This document shows positions 39,419 through 47,797 of a DNA stretch of 64,000 bases, piece after piece. A program made the translations under genes and the position numbers. Position 1 is the first letter of the stretch. Every line of letters begins with the position of its first letter. This DNA comes from Candidatus Caldarchaeum subterraneum. Lineage in GTDB: Archaea > Thermoproteota > Nitrososphaeria_A > Caldarchaeales > Caldarchaeaceae. The DNA lies in NCBI GenBank assembly GCA_937934305.1, contig CALHAG010000002.1, forward strand, positions 77,263 to 141,262. The letters are read 5' to 3'. Under the pieces are notes generated by a model. The model was not told where the DNA came from and made no database searches. It saw only the letters and a program-made list of their open reading frames with translations.

Positions 39419-41745
39419 TCTGTCGCTACAACATCATGTATGTTTACTGTCATCGCTCCATCTATTCTTATGAAGGATGCTATGGCCTTGAATGTCTTCC
39501 CTTTCTTGAGAAGGTCCCGTGGCCCTTGATAGGTTGCTGGCTCCAGCCTAGCCCTGAAGCTATCATCGACAACCACTACCGCGAAACCGGGGTAAACCTT
39601 CTCAACCCTGATGGTGTGAACCTTGGATGGAGCTTTGGCTGCTTTCACCGCAGCTTTCGCCACATACCTGTCACCAGCCTTCACCACCAGCCCCTCGCCG
39701 ACAAGCCTGTTGATGGACATTCTCACGATATCCGGGTCGTATTCGACAGCTTGCAGGGCATCGGCAAAGGATAATCCTTTTTCCCCAGAGTTAAGTATCA
39801 GCTCGTAGAGCCTCTTCCTGCATGCAAATAGCTCGCCGTGGGATATCTTACGCGCGGTTACATAAACAGGTTCGCCGTCCTCGGCCTGAACATATTCTGT
39901 CGGCTTGGTCTGCCTAAGCCATGGCCATGGCTTACCCGGCTCAGGCTCCGGCCCCTTCCTACCCAGCTTGAACCCCTCTAGTTTCTTAGCTACTTTCTCC
40001 AACAGCTTCGCCATCTTCTTCGCCCTCCGGTAGCCCTCGGCGAAGTAGTATTCGTCAACCGTGTCTTCGGCGAGGAGGATGGTCACCTTGCCCGGCAGCC
40101 TTCGGCCGGTTCTGCCCCTTCTCTGGATGTAGCGTATCCCCGATATCGCCGGCTCGTAGAAAATCACGTATCCGCACTCCGGTATGTCTAGCCCCTCCTC
40201 TCCAATGGATGTGGCGACGAGTATGTTGAACTCTCCTTCCCTGAACCCTTTCAGCACCCTCATCTGCTCCTCTTGGCTCATCTTGGGCCCTTCCTTGCCC
40301 TCGCCCTTGCCGACGAACATCTTAGCCCTGTAGCCGAGCTGGCTGAGCCTCCACGTAACCACCTCAGCCGTGTTCCTGATGTTAGCGAAGACCATGACCC
40401 TGTCGCCGGGTTTCTCGCTGAAGTGCTGCGACAGCCTGTTGAGCAAAGCCTCTACCTTTGGATGGTCTAGGCTGCATTTCTCCGCCAGCTCAGCTATTCT
40501 ATGGAAGTCCCCGCTTGACGCGAGCATTCTATGGCTCCTCAGCTCCGAGGACTTTACGTCGTTGAGGTATTGCCTCAGGCTGTATACATGCTGGCTCTCT
40601 ATCAGCTCTAGCGCATGGTATAGGCTGAGGACCTCGGATATCATGGCCATGTAATGCATGTTCCGCCCCTTTATTCCAGAGCTTATCTCGGCCCTCAGCC
40701 TATTCATCGCCTGCACGAGGGCGGCTCTGGTGACGTTTTTCAGAGGCATCCTCACTACGCCGAAGCCCTGTAGCTGTCTTACCCTGTTCTCTATCGCTGC
40801 CTTGATTGCTGACCTTATCTCCTCATACTCCTTTGGTAGCTTGACCCTGACCCAGTCAACCTTCACCCCGGGTATGTAGCTCGATACTTCTTCATGCTCC
40901 TCGCTCCTCCACGATATCTTTTCTATCCATAGGTTCTTCACAACCTCCATCACCCTGTCCTCGTCGCTTCCGGGGCTGGCTGTGAGAGCAAGGATGCGGG
41001 GCCATGGGCAGCTTCTGACGTATTCTGAAGCCAGCCTAGTGTATGCGTACCGGCTTCTGCTTCTATGGCACTCGTCAAAGACTAGAAGCGCGAACTCCTC
41101 AAGCCTTACCCAGCCGCGCCTATAGTCGTTGTAAGCCGTCTGGGGTGTGGAGAACACTATCCTGACGGATGGGCTGCCCCAAGCCATTTTCCTGACGCTT
41201 TCACCGGTTTCCCCAGTTACTGCGACAGCCTCGTCCTCCGAAATGTTTAGGTGTTTGAGGAAGCTCTGCCTGTGCTGGAGGACTAGAGGTTTTGTAGGTG
41301 CCATAACAAGTATCCTGCAGCCGGGGTGCCTGTGAAGTAGTTCGGCTGCAGCTAGCTCAGCTATCACAGTTTTCCCCAATGCCGTTGGCAGAACCACCAA
41401 TGTATTGTTTTTGAGAGCTTCCTCAACCATGTTCCTCTGGTATTCTCGGTCCTCTATTGTGTCCGGCTTAACCATCGGATGGCTGACAAACACATGCCTA
41501 TCAAGAGGCTGCTCAACAACTTTCCTATCCTTTTTCTTCTCCGCCTCTGTCTTCTTCGGGGGCGGTGGAGTTGTTAACAGGCCTTCAGCAACCTTAACCG
41601 CGTAAATATGCTTACAGTCTCTTACCAACTTTTTTGCTCTGAAGACATAGTCTGGGCATGTGCATGAGAATTTTTCACCATCAAAAGTCACCCTATAGAT
41701 TTTTGTGGGGTCTTCTTGGCTGGGTATGTCCCAGTGGACCGGCAT
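39403..41745 (-). CDS. Hef/FANCM-like SF2 helicase fused to an N-terminal SWIM zinc finger
   Basis: 780 residues. Residues 27-50 carry a SWIM finger (CTCPDYVFRAKKLVRDCKH, pattern CxC...CxH). The helicase follows: LPTALGKTVIAEL (motif I), VFDECHRS (motif II), ALTASPG (III), and RRGRTGRRLPG (VI), with the helical insert between domains typical of Hef/Mph1. A winged helix and a beta-rich end replace the XPF nuclease of euryarchaeal Hef. Likely remodels forks or Holliday junctions; the Hjc gene starts from the same promoter region. Confidence 0.9.
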   Translation of the reverse strand: MPVHWDIPSQEDPTKIYRVTFDGEKFSCTCPDYVFRAKKLVRDCKHIYAVKVAEGLLTTPPPPKKTEAEKKKDRKVVEQPLDRHVFVSHPMVKPDTIEDREYQRNMVEEALKNNTLVVLPTALGKTVIAELAAAELLHRHPGCRILVMAPTKPLVLQHRQSFLKHLNISEDEAVAVTGETGESVRKMAWGSPSVRIVFSTPQTAYNDYRRGWVRLEEFALLVFDECHRSRSRYAYTRLASEYVRSCPWPRILALTASPGSDEDRVMEVVKNLWIEKISWRSEEHEEVSSYIPGVKVDWVRVKLPKEYEEIRSAIKAAIENRVRQLQGFGVVRMPLKNVTRAALVQAMNRLRAEISSGIKGRNMHYMAMISEVLSLYHALELIESQHVYSLRQYLNDVKSSELRSHRMLASSGDFHRIAELAEKCSLDHPKVEALLNRLSQHFSEKPGDRVMVFANIRNTAEVVTWRLSQLGYRAKMFVGKGEGKEGPKMSQEEQMRVLKGFREGEFNILVATSIGEEGLDIPECGYVIFYEPAISGIRYIQRRGRTGRRLPGKVTILLAEDTVDEYYFAEGYRRAKKMAKLLEKVAKKLEGFKLGRKGPEPEPGKPWPWLRQTKPTEYVQAEDGEPVYVTARKISHGELFACRKRLYELILNSGEKGLSFADALQAVEYDPDIVRMSINRLVGEGLVVKAGDRYVAKAAVKAAKAPSKVHTIRVEKVYPGFAVVVVDDSFRARLEPATYQGPRDLLKKGKTFKAIASFIRIDGAMTVNIHDVVATEASSP

Positions 41746-41758
41746 CTGAGTGGAAGAA

Positions 41759-41780
41759 GGCCCTAGACTCTTAAATATTT
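41759..41780. promoter_or_regulatory. Shared promoter between the Hef-like helicase and Hjc
   Basis: Plus strand: GGCCCTAGACT then CTTAAATATT, centre 27 bases before the hjc ATG. The same AT core read on the minus strand lies about 29 bases before the helicase ATG at 41745, so one core may serve both directions. Confidence 0.65.
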
Positions 41781-41801
41781 TGAGTGACCTAGTGACTTCG
41801 G

Positions 41802-42089
41802 ATGAGTTATAGAAAAGGCCGGAGATTCGAGTATGAGGTTAGGGATTATTTTGAGAGGAGAGGATGGCTTGTTATCAGGGCTGCTAGAAGCAGGCCCGTT
41901 GACTTGGTGTGTATAAAGGATGGGAAAGTTATGCTGGTTGAATGCAAGTACGCTGGAGGCAGGGTTCAAAAAGATGAGCGGAAAGCTCTTGAGAAAATGG
42001 GTGAAAAACATGGAGTGGATGTGGCTGTTGTGCGGAGAAAGAGGAGAGGCGTGATAGAGATTGAGCCGCTCTATTCCGGAGGCGTGTAG
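41802..42089 (+). CDS. hjc: Holliday junction resolvase Hjc
   Basis: 95 residues, shorter than most Hjc (120-140). RKGRRFEYEVRDYFERRGW holds the first catalytic Glu, RPVDLVCIKDGKVMLVECKY the Asp and E-x-K of the endonuclease fold. Resolves four-way junctions made in recombination or replication. Leaderless. Its 3' end overlaps the next minus-strand gene by 19 bases. Confidence 0.9.
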   Translation: MSYRKGRRFEYEVRDYFERRGWLVIRAARSRPVDLVCIKDGKVMLVECKYAGGRVQKDERKALEKMGEKHGVDVAVVRRKRRGVIEIEPLYSGGV

Positions 42090-42463
42090 GGCTCTATCCT
42101 TGTTTCGCATCCACAGCGTGGACAGGGCGGCCTAGTCTTGCCAACTATCTCAGGCCACCTGTGTCCACATTGTTGGTCTGTGCAGACTGCTGTGACGACT
42201 TGAAGCTCCCCCTGCTCTCTCATCTTATGAATCTCCCAGTCTTCATACATCTGGGCCGGTGACATTGTTGTGAAGCTTTCACTAGAGGGGTATTCAGCGT
42301 AGCATTTAGGGCATCTATAGGATGAGCTGACAAGTTTCCAATATTTACTCCCATGGTGGTCGATGCTCAGCAGATACTCCTGTGTAACAACGAGCGTGTG
42401 TAGGGTGGAGTTGCAGTTCGGGCATTTGAGAACCTTCTCAAACCTCGGAGGGCCTATCATCAT
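42071..42463 (-). CDS. Protein with two or three zinc ribbons
   Basis: 130 residues. CPNCNSTLH near residue 14 pairs with YRCPKCYAEYP near 50, and VCTDQQCGHRWPEIVG with CPRCGCETR at the end, so two ribbons flank a helical spacer. The second resembles transcription-factor S type ribbons. TATA-like GTTTTTAACC about 29 bases upstream, no GGCC box. Confidence 0.65.
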   Translation of the reverse strand: MMIGPPRFEKVLKCPNCNSTLHTLVVTQEYLLSIDHHGSKYWKLVSSSYRCPKCYAEYPSSESFTTMSPAQMYEDWEIHKMREQGELQVVTAVCTDQQCGHRWPEIVGKTRPPCPRCGCETRIEPYTPPE

Positions 42464-42505
42464 GGATATGCTTAGCTGTCCCTGCTTTGGTTAAAAACCT
42501 GTCGG

Positions 42506-42823
42506 TTATATTTCCAGCGCCTCTCCGCCTTCTTCGGAAGCCGGGTTGAGTCTCTCTATTGCGTCTAGAACCTCTTCAAGCCTTTTATCTTCTAGTAGCC
42601 TTCTGAACCTCTCCAGCTCATCACGTCTCCTCAGCATGAGGCCTCGTCTCTTAGTAGGCGCCCCGTCTTCTCCGACAGGGTTGACCTCGACCAGTAGTGA
42701 AGCAGACCTGCCACGCGAGGCCGGAGCCTTCACCACGAATATTCCCGGAGAGCCTTTGACTGGGACACGCTGCCAGTCCTTACCTGTCTCAAGAAACCTC
42801 TCAAGCGCGTCCGTCATAGCCAT
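42506..42823 (-). CDS. Unknown protein
   Basis: 105 residues. A beta-rich first half (GIFVVKAPASRGRSASLLVEVNP) and a charged helical second half (RRDELERFRRLLEDKRLEEVL). Not recognised. ATG 42823 is leaderless from the promoter at 42844-42863; ATG 42817 is also possible. Confidence 0.6.
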   Translation of the reverse strand: MAMTDALERFLETGKDWQRVPVKGSPGIFVVKAPASRGRSASLLVEVNPVGEDGAPTKRRGLMLRRRDELERFRRLLEDKRLEEVLDAIERLNPASEEGGEALEI

Positions 42824-42843
42824 GGCTTCAATGCTTCAAAGCA

Positions 42844-42863
42844 GGAGATAACCTTTCAAGGCC
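42844..42863 (-). promoter_or_regulatory. GGCC-TATA promoter of the 42.8 kb gene
   Basis: GGCCTTGAAA then GGTTATCTCC on the minus strand, centre 25-26 bases before ATG 42823. It overlaps the stop of the upstream membrane-protein gene. Confidence 0.7.
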
Positions 42864-43455
42864 ACCTGTTTTCGGCACGTATAGTTTGGAAGGCTACCGC
42901 GAGTATGATGTATCCTGCGATTGAGATATACACGCCCACGAATACTAGGGCCAGCACCGCTCCCAAAAACAGTAACAGCCCGCTCGTCTTGAACGTTTTA
43001 ATACCCAGTCTGTCGCCCACTATGTCGAGCGATTTCTTGAGGAGGAAAGCTGATGCAATGGTGAATATTGCGGATATCCCAATCACGGCTATGGCTCCGA
43101 ATAGATAATACGAAGGAAACGTGAACGCGTACGTGTAGGGGTCGGGGGAGCCCAGCACCGAGGCGTAGGCTGGAGGCCACGCCAGCATCAGCAGAACCAC
43201 AGCAACCATTCCAGCAACCGTAGCCGCGGCGCTGTATAGCGCAAACCTGTATATTTCGGGTTGTTTAACAGCCTCTGATATACGCTTCAACGCTATTACG
43301 ACAGCTATAATCCCAGCAGTTGTCAGCGGCCCTCCGATAGCAATCGTGACAATCGGTATGTAGGCCAGCAGCATGGAAAACAGCAGGCCGACTGTGGATA
43401 TGATTGCTCCGGTTGAGCCAATCTTCCGAGCGTTAGCCAACATTGCCGCCTCCAT
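42856..43455 (-). CDS. DUF996-like membrane protein
   Basis: 199 residues from ATG 43455, which lies 26 bases after GATTTTATCC; other ATGs at 43443 and 43476. Five to six membrane segments (for example IGSTGAIISTVGLLFSMLLA, AAATVAGMVAVVLLMLAW, LLLFLGAVLALVFVGVYI). The layout resembles the archaeal DUF996 family. Function unknown. Confidence 0.7.
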   Translation of the reverse strand: MEAAMLANARKIGSTGAIISTVGLLFSMLLAYIPIVTIAIGGPLTTAGIIAVVIALKRISEAVKQPEIYRFALYSAAATVAGMVAVVLLMLAWPPAYASVLGSPDPYTYAFTFPSYYLFGAIAVIGISAIFTIASAFLLKKSLDIVGDRLGIKTFKTSGLLLFLGAVLALVFVGVYISIAGYIILAVAFQTIRAENRWP

Positions 43456-43534
43456 ACCACAGCAAATCATGCTCACGGATAAAATCGTTTAACGCGTTTA
43501 TCAGCTTATTTGCGCGCGTCGCGTAGAACAGTTG

Positions 43535-46333
43535 ATGGGCAGGGCGCTGAGGCGTGGTCTCTATATCTCCTCAATCGTGTTGGCAGCTCTCTGGGCAGCG
43601 GCCACCGTGTACCCGGTGCAGCTCTCCATAGCCGAGGAATGGTACGAGGAGTGGGATAGGGGTATGGTCTATCTAACCGCTAACAGGCAACCGGTGTACG
43701 TCATGGCTGTGTACTCCGTCGACTTCACCGGCAACGGGACCTTAGCCTTCAACTGGACGGTAATCGACCCACGGCTCTATGCGGACGTTGTTACCCATAT
43801 GTCGGGCATCATACGGTTCATGGAGCCATACGAGCGTGTGCCAATGGTTGCGGACGAGGTTGTCCTCTTCCAGAGAAGGGGTGAAGTAGCACTATGGCTG
43901 CCGGGCGTGGTTGAGCCGTTTGACACAGGTCTTCTTCTCGGCCGGCCGGCGGTAGCAAACTCTACTCATCTATACTTCGCGGGCCCCACCAAGCTGTGCG
44001 AGGGCCTGTTCTCAGGTGAGCGGGTTCCGGTGTATTGTCGCCCGTATAGGGGCGGGAGGCTTTTCCACCTAGCCGTCAACGGCAGCGTACTCGGGCTCTC
44101 CATTGTAAACGGCTCCGCTTGGCTCGTCAAGATGGTTAAACGGGGTGAGACATGGCATACCATACCTGTTTACAGGCTCGGCGCCGGCATGGTTCCGACC
44201 TCGCTGTCCGCGGGCCATGGAGTGGTCGTCGCCTCAGCCTCCGCCGTAGAGTCTGGCAAAATATGGTCAACTATCCTGGTTGAGGCTGGTGGAAACGTTT
44301 CGGTGGTTAAGCGGCCTCTGGACATCAGGGATGCTAAGGTGATGCCCGAGGGATACGTGGCGTTGGCTTACACCAACGCTAGCGGCGGCTATGTCGAGGT
44401 GTTCGGCACCGCCAGAGGATATAGGGCGGTTAAGCAGTTGGATATGAGGCCGTATTTTATCAAGCCGCTGGTGGGCGACCGCCTGCTGGTAGGCGGCTCA
44501 TCCAGCAACGGCGCAGCTCTTCAGATACTTAGGCTGGAGAAGCCTGTTAAGGTCTTCGAGGTTCTCCGCGACTACTACATTATTCTCACGGGGGCCGTGG
44601 TTGTGTTTGCCGTGGTTTCGTTGTCTCTTGTTTTGAGGTCGCGTTCAGAGCTTGCCGCCGTGGCTCTTATACCCGCTCTAATAAACATCGCTCCACCTGT
44701 GCAGCCTCAGAGCCAGTTCTCTATCGTGGAGGATTTGGACAGGGAGCTGAGGGGGCTGGAGGCTGTGCTCTCCGCCGCCGACTCCTTCATGGTGTCCACG
44801 TATCTGCTGAGAGCTCTGGACAGGTTGGGTGACGAGCCCCTCAAACTATACCTTAAGCTGCTGAGCTCGAGGGCCCGGGATGCGATTCTCGCGGGTAACG
44901 TGCTTGAGGCCGAGTACACTCTCTACACGGTCTCCAAGATGCTGGAATTATCCGGCGCGGACCGTAGGCTGTTGCTGGACAGCGTCAGGCGAGGGGCCTA
45001 TGCTCTGGCGCTCATGCCGTATGTCACCGACGCCGAATTCGCCGAATACATGAACGAGGTTGAGAGAAGGTCGGCCGAGGTGGGCCGCATAGTCGAGGAG
45101 ATGAGAGCCAGAGGCTTCGAGGTCCGGTTTGAGGTAAGGGTTGTCGGCGGCTCGCCGATTGTATTCCTGCTGGTGGTGAACATTGTCTACGCCGGGCTGG
45201 TTGCCTACGGCGTTTACAGCTTTATCGCCGACGCCTTCATCGACAGGATAATCCAGTACGGGTATGCCCTTGCTGGGATAAGGCTGTCTCATGCCGAGTA
45301 TGTTGGGATGCTGGCGGCCGATACAGCGGTCGAGACCATGGAGGCATTAAGCGATGTGAAGGGTGTGACTTCCATGGTGCGCCGGCTCAACGACGAGAAG
45401 ATTATGCAGACATGGTACAGGGTCATGGACGGCAGCCCTCTCAGAGAGCTGGAGAGGTTTGAGCAGATAGGGAGCCCGGTGGCTAGGAGGGAGCTGGCTG
45501 ATAGGCTTAGGGAGTTCTGCGAAACACTGAGTCCTGAGATTAGGGGCAGTATCTGTGGCTTGTCGGGTTTTGCGTCTGACATGGAGCACTTCGTGGCAGA
45601 GGTTCTGGAGGAGGTTATGCATATCGATAAAAGGCGTCAGCGAGCGGTGTATGATGAATTCCGTGAAAAGGTTGTACAAGAGTTACTTGAATTTGCGAAA
45701 AACCTTGCCGCGGATGTTGTATTGAAGAGAACAGGCCTCGCCCGGATGCATGCTCTCATGCATAACCCCGTTCTAAGCGAGATGGGTTACCTTGTCGAGG
45801 AGCTTGGGTCGCCGTTGGATTTCTTCAGACAGAAGCTGTACCTGATGCTGTTCCTCAGAAACTTCATGGCGTATCTCAGGGGAGAGGTGGAGCAGCAGCC
45901 GCTTATACCTGTGGTTTTCACTGTCACGGCTCTTGAGAACAAGCATGGCTGCAGGTTTGGCGATATGATGACGTATCTGCTTCCCCCGGTCTATGTTAGC
46001 GGCACGGAGGAGGTTGAGGTGGATGCCGGCGTCAGGGTGAGGTATGTATCGCTTCACGGCACCTATGTCGTCAGGGTAGAGGACACGATGAAGTGCTCTA
46101 GCGGGCATGAGGACGAGCCTGACTACGACGACCTGATACTGCACATTGTCCCCCAAGGGGTCAACAGGTATGAGGTGGCGACGGCGTATGCGGAGCGTGT
46201 GTGGGAGATGACCGCCGCCATAGGGCCGTTTGGGCGCAACATAACCCTCACCAACAATGACCTTTTGCTCAAGATACATGAGCCTGCTAAGGTGTTTACC
46301 TATCCAAAGCTCTACGGGGAGGTGGTGAGGTGA
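43535..46333 (+). CDS. Large membrane-anchored protein of unknown function
   Basis: 932 residues. N-terminal signal or anchor (YISSIVLAALWAAATVYPVQ), then about 310 residues of short strands with many N-x-S/T sites, as in an outward-facing beta-propeller-like domain. A membrane helix near 350 (YYIILTGAVVVFAVVSLSLV) leads into a long helical domain, with a second hydrophobic segment near 545 (PIVFLLVVNIVYAGLVAYG). The C-terminal part is mixed. GCTTATTTGC is 28 bases before the ATG. It precedes the HtpX-like gene with one base between them. Confidence 0.75.
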   Translation: MGRALRRGLYISSIVLAALWAAATVYPVQLSIAEEWYEEWDRGMVYLTANRQPVYVMAVYSVDFTGNGTLAFNWTVIDPRLYADVVTHMSGIIRFMEPYERVPMVADEVVLFQRRGEVALWLPGVVEPFDTGLLLGRPAVANSTHLYFAGPTKLCEGLFSGERVPVYCRPYRGGRLFHLAVNGSVLGLSIVNGSAWLVKMVKRGETWHTIPVYRLGAGMVPTSLSAGHGVVVASASAVESGKIWSTILVEAGGNVSVVKRPLDIRDAKVMPEGYVALAYTNASGGYVEVFGTARGYRAVKQLDMRPYFIKPLVGDRLLVGGSSSNGAALQILRLEKPVKVFEVLRDYYIILTGAVVVFAVVSLSLVLRSRSELAAVALIPALINIAPPVQPQSQFSIVEDLDRELRGLEAVLSAADSFMVSTYLLRALDRLGDEPLKLYLKLLSSRARDAILAGNVLEAEYTLYTVSKMLELSGADRRLLLDSVRRGAYALALMPYVTDAEFAEYMNEVERRSAEVGRIVEEMRARGFEVRFEVRVVGGSPIVFLLVVNIVYAGLVAYGVYSFIADAFIDRIIQYGYALAGIRLSHAEYVGMLAADTAVETMEALSDVKGVTSMVRRLNDEKIMQTWYRVMDGSPLRELERFEQIGSPVARRELADRLREFCETLSPEIRGSICGLSGFASDMEHFVAEVLEEVMHIDKRRQRAVYDEFREKVVQELLEFAKNLAADVVLKRTGLARMHALMHNPVLSEMGYLVEELGSPLDFFRQKLYLMLFLRNFMAYLRGEVEQQPLIPVVFTVTALENKHGCRFGDMMTYLLPPVYVSGTEEVEVDAGVRVRYVSLHGTYVVRVEDTMKCSSGHEDEPDYDDLILHIVPQGVNRYEVATAYAERVWEMTAAIGPFGRNITLTNNDLLLKIHEPAKVFTYPKLYGEVVR

Positions 46334-46334
46334 T

Positions 46335-47375
46335 ATGGAGCCCGGCTCTAGGAGCCTTCTCGGGCTTAAGCTCAAGATGTATCTGGTGTTCTCCCTGATT
46401 ATGGCTTACATGGCATTCGGACTTGGTGTACATTATGCGGTTGTATGGTTTATCTCAAGCATTGAGGGGCTTGAGCTCTTGGTGACTATATATGGTATTC
46501 TCATCATGGTCATGGTGGCTGCATTCTTTATGCCTTGGCTGTTCTCTGAAGGGCTGTTCACCAAGGTGCTGTACGCTGACATTGGTCAGGTTTACAACGC
46601 TAAGCTTATCCTTGCGGTTATGAAGGTGTCGAATTTATTCGGCATGGATACGCCGAAGGTGGCTTATTCGCGGAAGCTTATCCCCAACGCGTTCGCCTTC
46701 CATGGATTGGGAGGGCCTGTTGTAGGGGCTACTGACGCCCTCGTGAGAACGCTTCCAGATGATGAGCTGGAGGCTGTGATGGCCCATGAGCTGGCGCATA
46801 TCAAGAACCGTGACGCGTTATTTGTGACATCGATAGGTTTGGGTCTGGCCGCTGTTTACACGATTAGCTACCGTGTTATACCTGCTCTGGGAGGCAGGCG
46901 GGCCAAGTCGCTGGCGCTGCTCCTTATGCCGAGCTGGTTCATAGGCCTTGTCGGGATTCCCGTTAGGATGCTTTTCTTCTACTTTAGCAGGCTCAGGGAA
47001 GAATACGCGGATGCGGTGGCTGCTCTGACCCTGCCCGATGGGGCTGACAAGCTTCAGCGGGCGCTCTCCCGCATATACCTGCTCAACCAGAGGCTGGAAA
47101 ATGCTCCACTTGTTTCAGACCGTTCTTTCCTGAACGAGTTTTACAAGGAGCTTACGGTCTTTTTGACGCTGGAGAGCTCTGTACCACTCTCTGACGACCC
47201 AATGAGAATCATTTTCCACATACCTGATGAGGAGGTTCAGCGTGCGGTGGAAAATCTGAAGATGTATAAGCCAAGCATCTGGGAGAGGATTAAGCCGAAG
47301 CGCACCCATCCACATATATCGGATAGGATAAGGAAGCTGGAAAAACTCAAGCTTCGGCAAGCCCCTCTCCCATGA
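46335..47375 (+). CDS. htpX: HtpX-like M48 membrane metalloprotease
   Basis: 346 residues. HELAHIKNRD is the HExxH zinc site plus the family Asn-Arg-Asp; the third ligand Glu is in REEYADAVAA. Two membrane helices precede the site and one or two follow. M48 proteases remove damaged or mis-inserted membrane proteins. One base after the stop of the 933-residue protein, hence one operon, and perhaps its processing enzyme. Confidence 0.9.
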   Translation: MEPGSRSLLGLKLKMYLVFSLIMAYMAFGLGVHYAVVWFISSIEGLELLVTIYGILIMVMVAAFFMPWLFSEGLFTKVLYADIGQVYNAKLILAVMKVSNLFGMDTPKVAYSRKLIPNAFAFHGLGGPVVGATDALVRTLPDDELEAVMAHELAHIKNRDALFVTSIGLGLAAVYTISYRVIPALGGRRAKSLALLLMPSWFIGLVGIPVRMLFFYFSRLREEYADAVAALTLPDGADKLQRALSRIYLLNQRLENAPLVSDRSFLNEFYKELTVFLTLESSVPLSDDPMRIIFHIPDEEVQRAVENLKMYKPSIWERIKPKRTHPHISDRIRKLEKLKLRQAPLP

Positions 47376-47448
47376 GAACATCGCATTCTCAATACTGGCT
47401 ATTGTGGAGTGTAAGGACCTCGCTCACATTACCGTGAATTAATGACAT

Positions 47449-47468
47449 GGATTAAAGAGTATGAGGCC
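47449..47468 (-). promoter_or_regulatory. Orphan GGCC-TATA promoter
   Basis: GGCCTCATAC then CTTTAATCC on the minus strand, near consensus, but no credible gene starts 26 bases on: the only frame is a 12-codon GTG frame at 47427. A transcript from here would run antisense into htpX. Confidence 0.55.
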
Positions 47469-47589
47469 ATCCTCCGACCTCTGCTAAACATGTCTCTGAG
47501 TTGCAGCGTAACAGTCATTCCAAACATTCTCTCATGCAGAAGTGGTAAACGTTTTACTACAACCTTCTACACATAGTATGTGAAGAGCT

Positions 47590-47736
47590 GTGGCGGGCAA
47601 GAAAGCTGCTAAGAAGAAGGGGTCGAAGCCGGCGAAGAAGGCGAAGGCTAAGAGGCCGAAGGCTAAACCTAAACCCGCTCCGCCAGCCCCCTCCGAGAAG
47701 CCGGCGGAGCCTGCTGCTGAAGCGCCGGCGATGTAG
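47590..47736 (+). CDS. Lys/Ala/Pro-rich chromatin-like mini-protein
   Basis: 48 residues from GTG: AGKKAAKKKGSKPAKKAKAK followed by RPKAKPKPAPPAP and an Ala/Glu/Pro end. The composition is that of histone-H1-like tails that coat DNA. The codons are GC-rich, giving poor complexity, so confidence is moderate. Upstream 47376-47589 otherwise holds only the orphan promoter and a TATA-like GTTTTACT near 47550. Confidence 0.5.
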   Translation: MAGKKAAKKKGSKPAKKAKAKRPKAKPKPAPPAPSEKPAEPAAEAPAM

Positions 47737-47797
47737 CCCCAACCCTCTCATTATTTTTTCTAGGTTTATTTTGTTGAAGCGAATACCAATCACTTGA

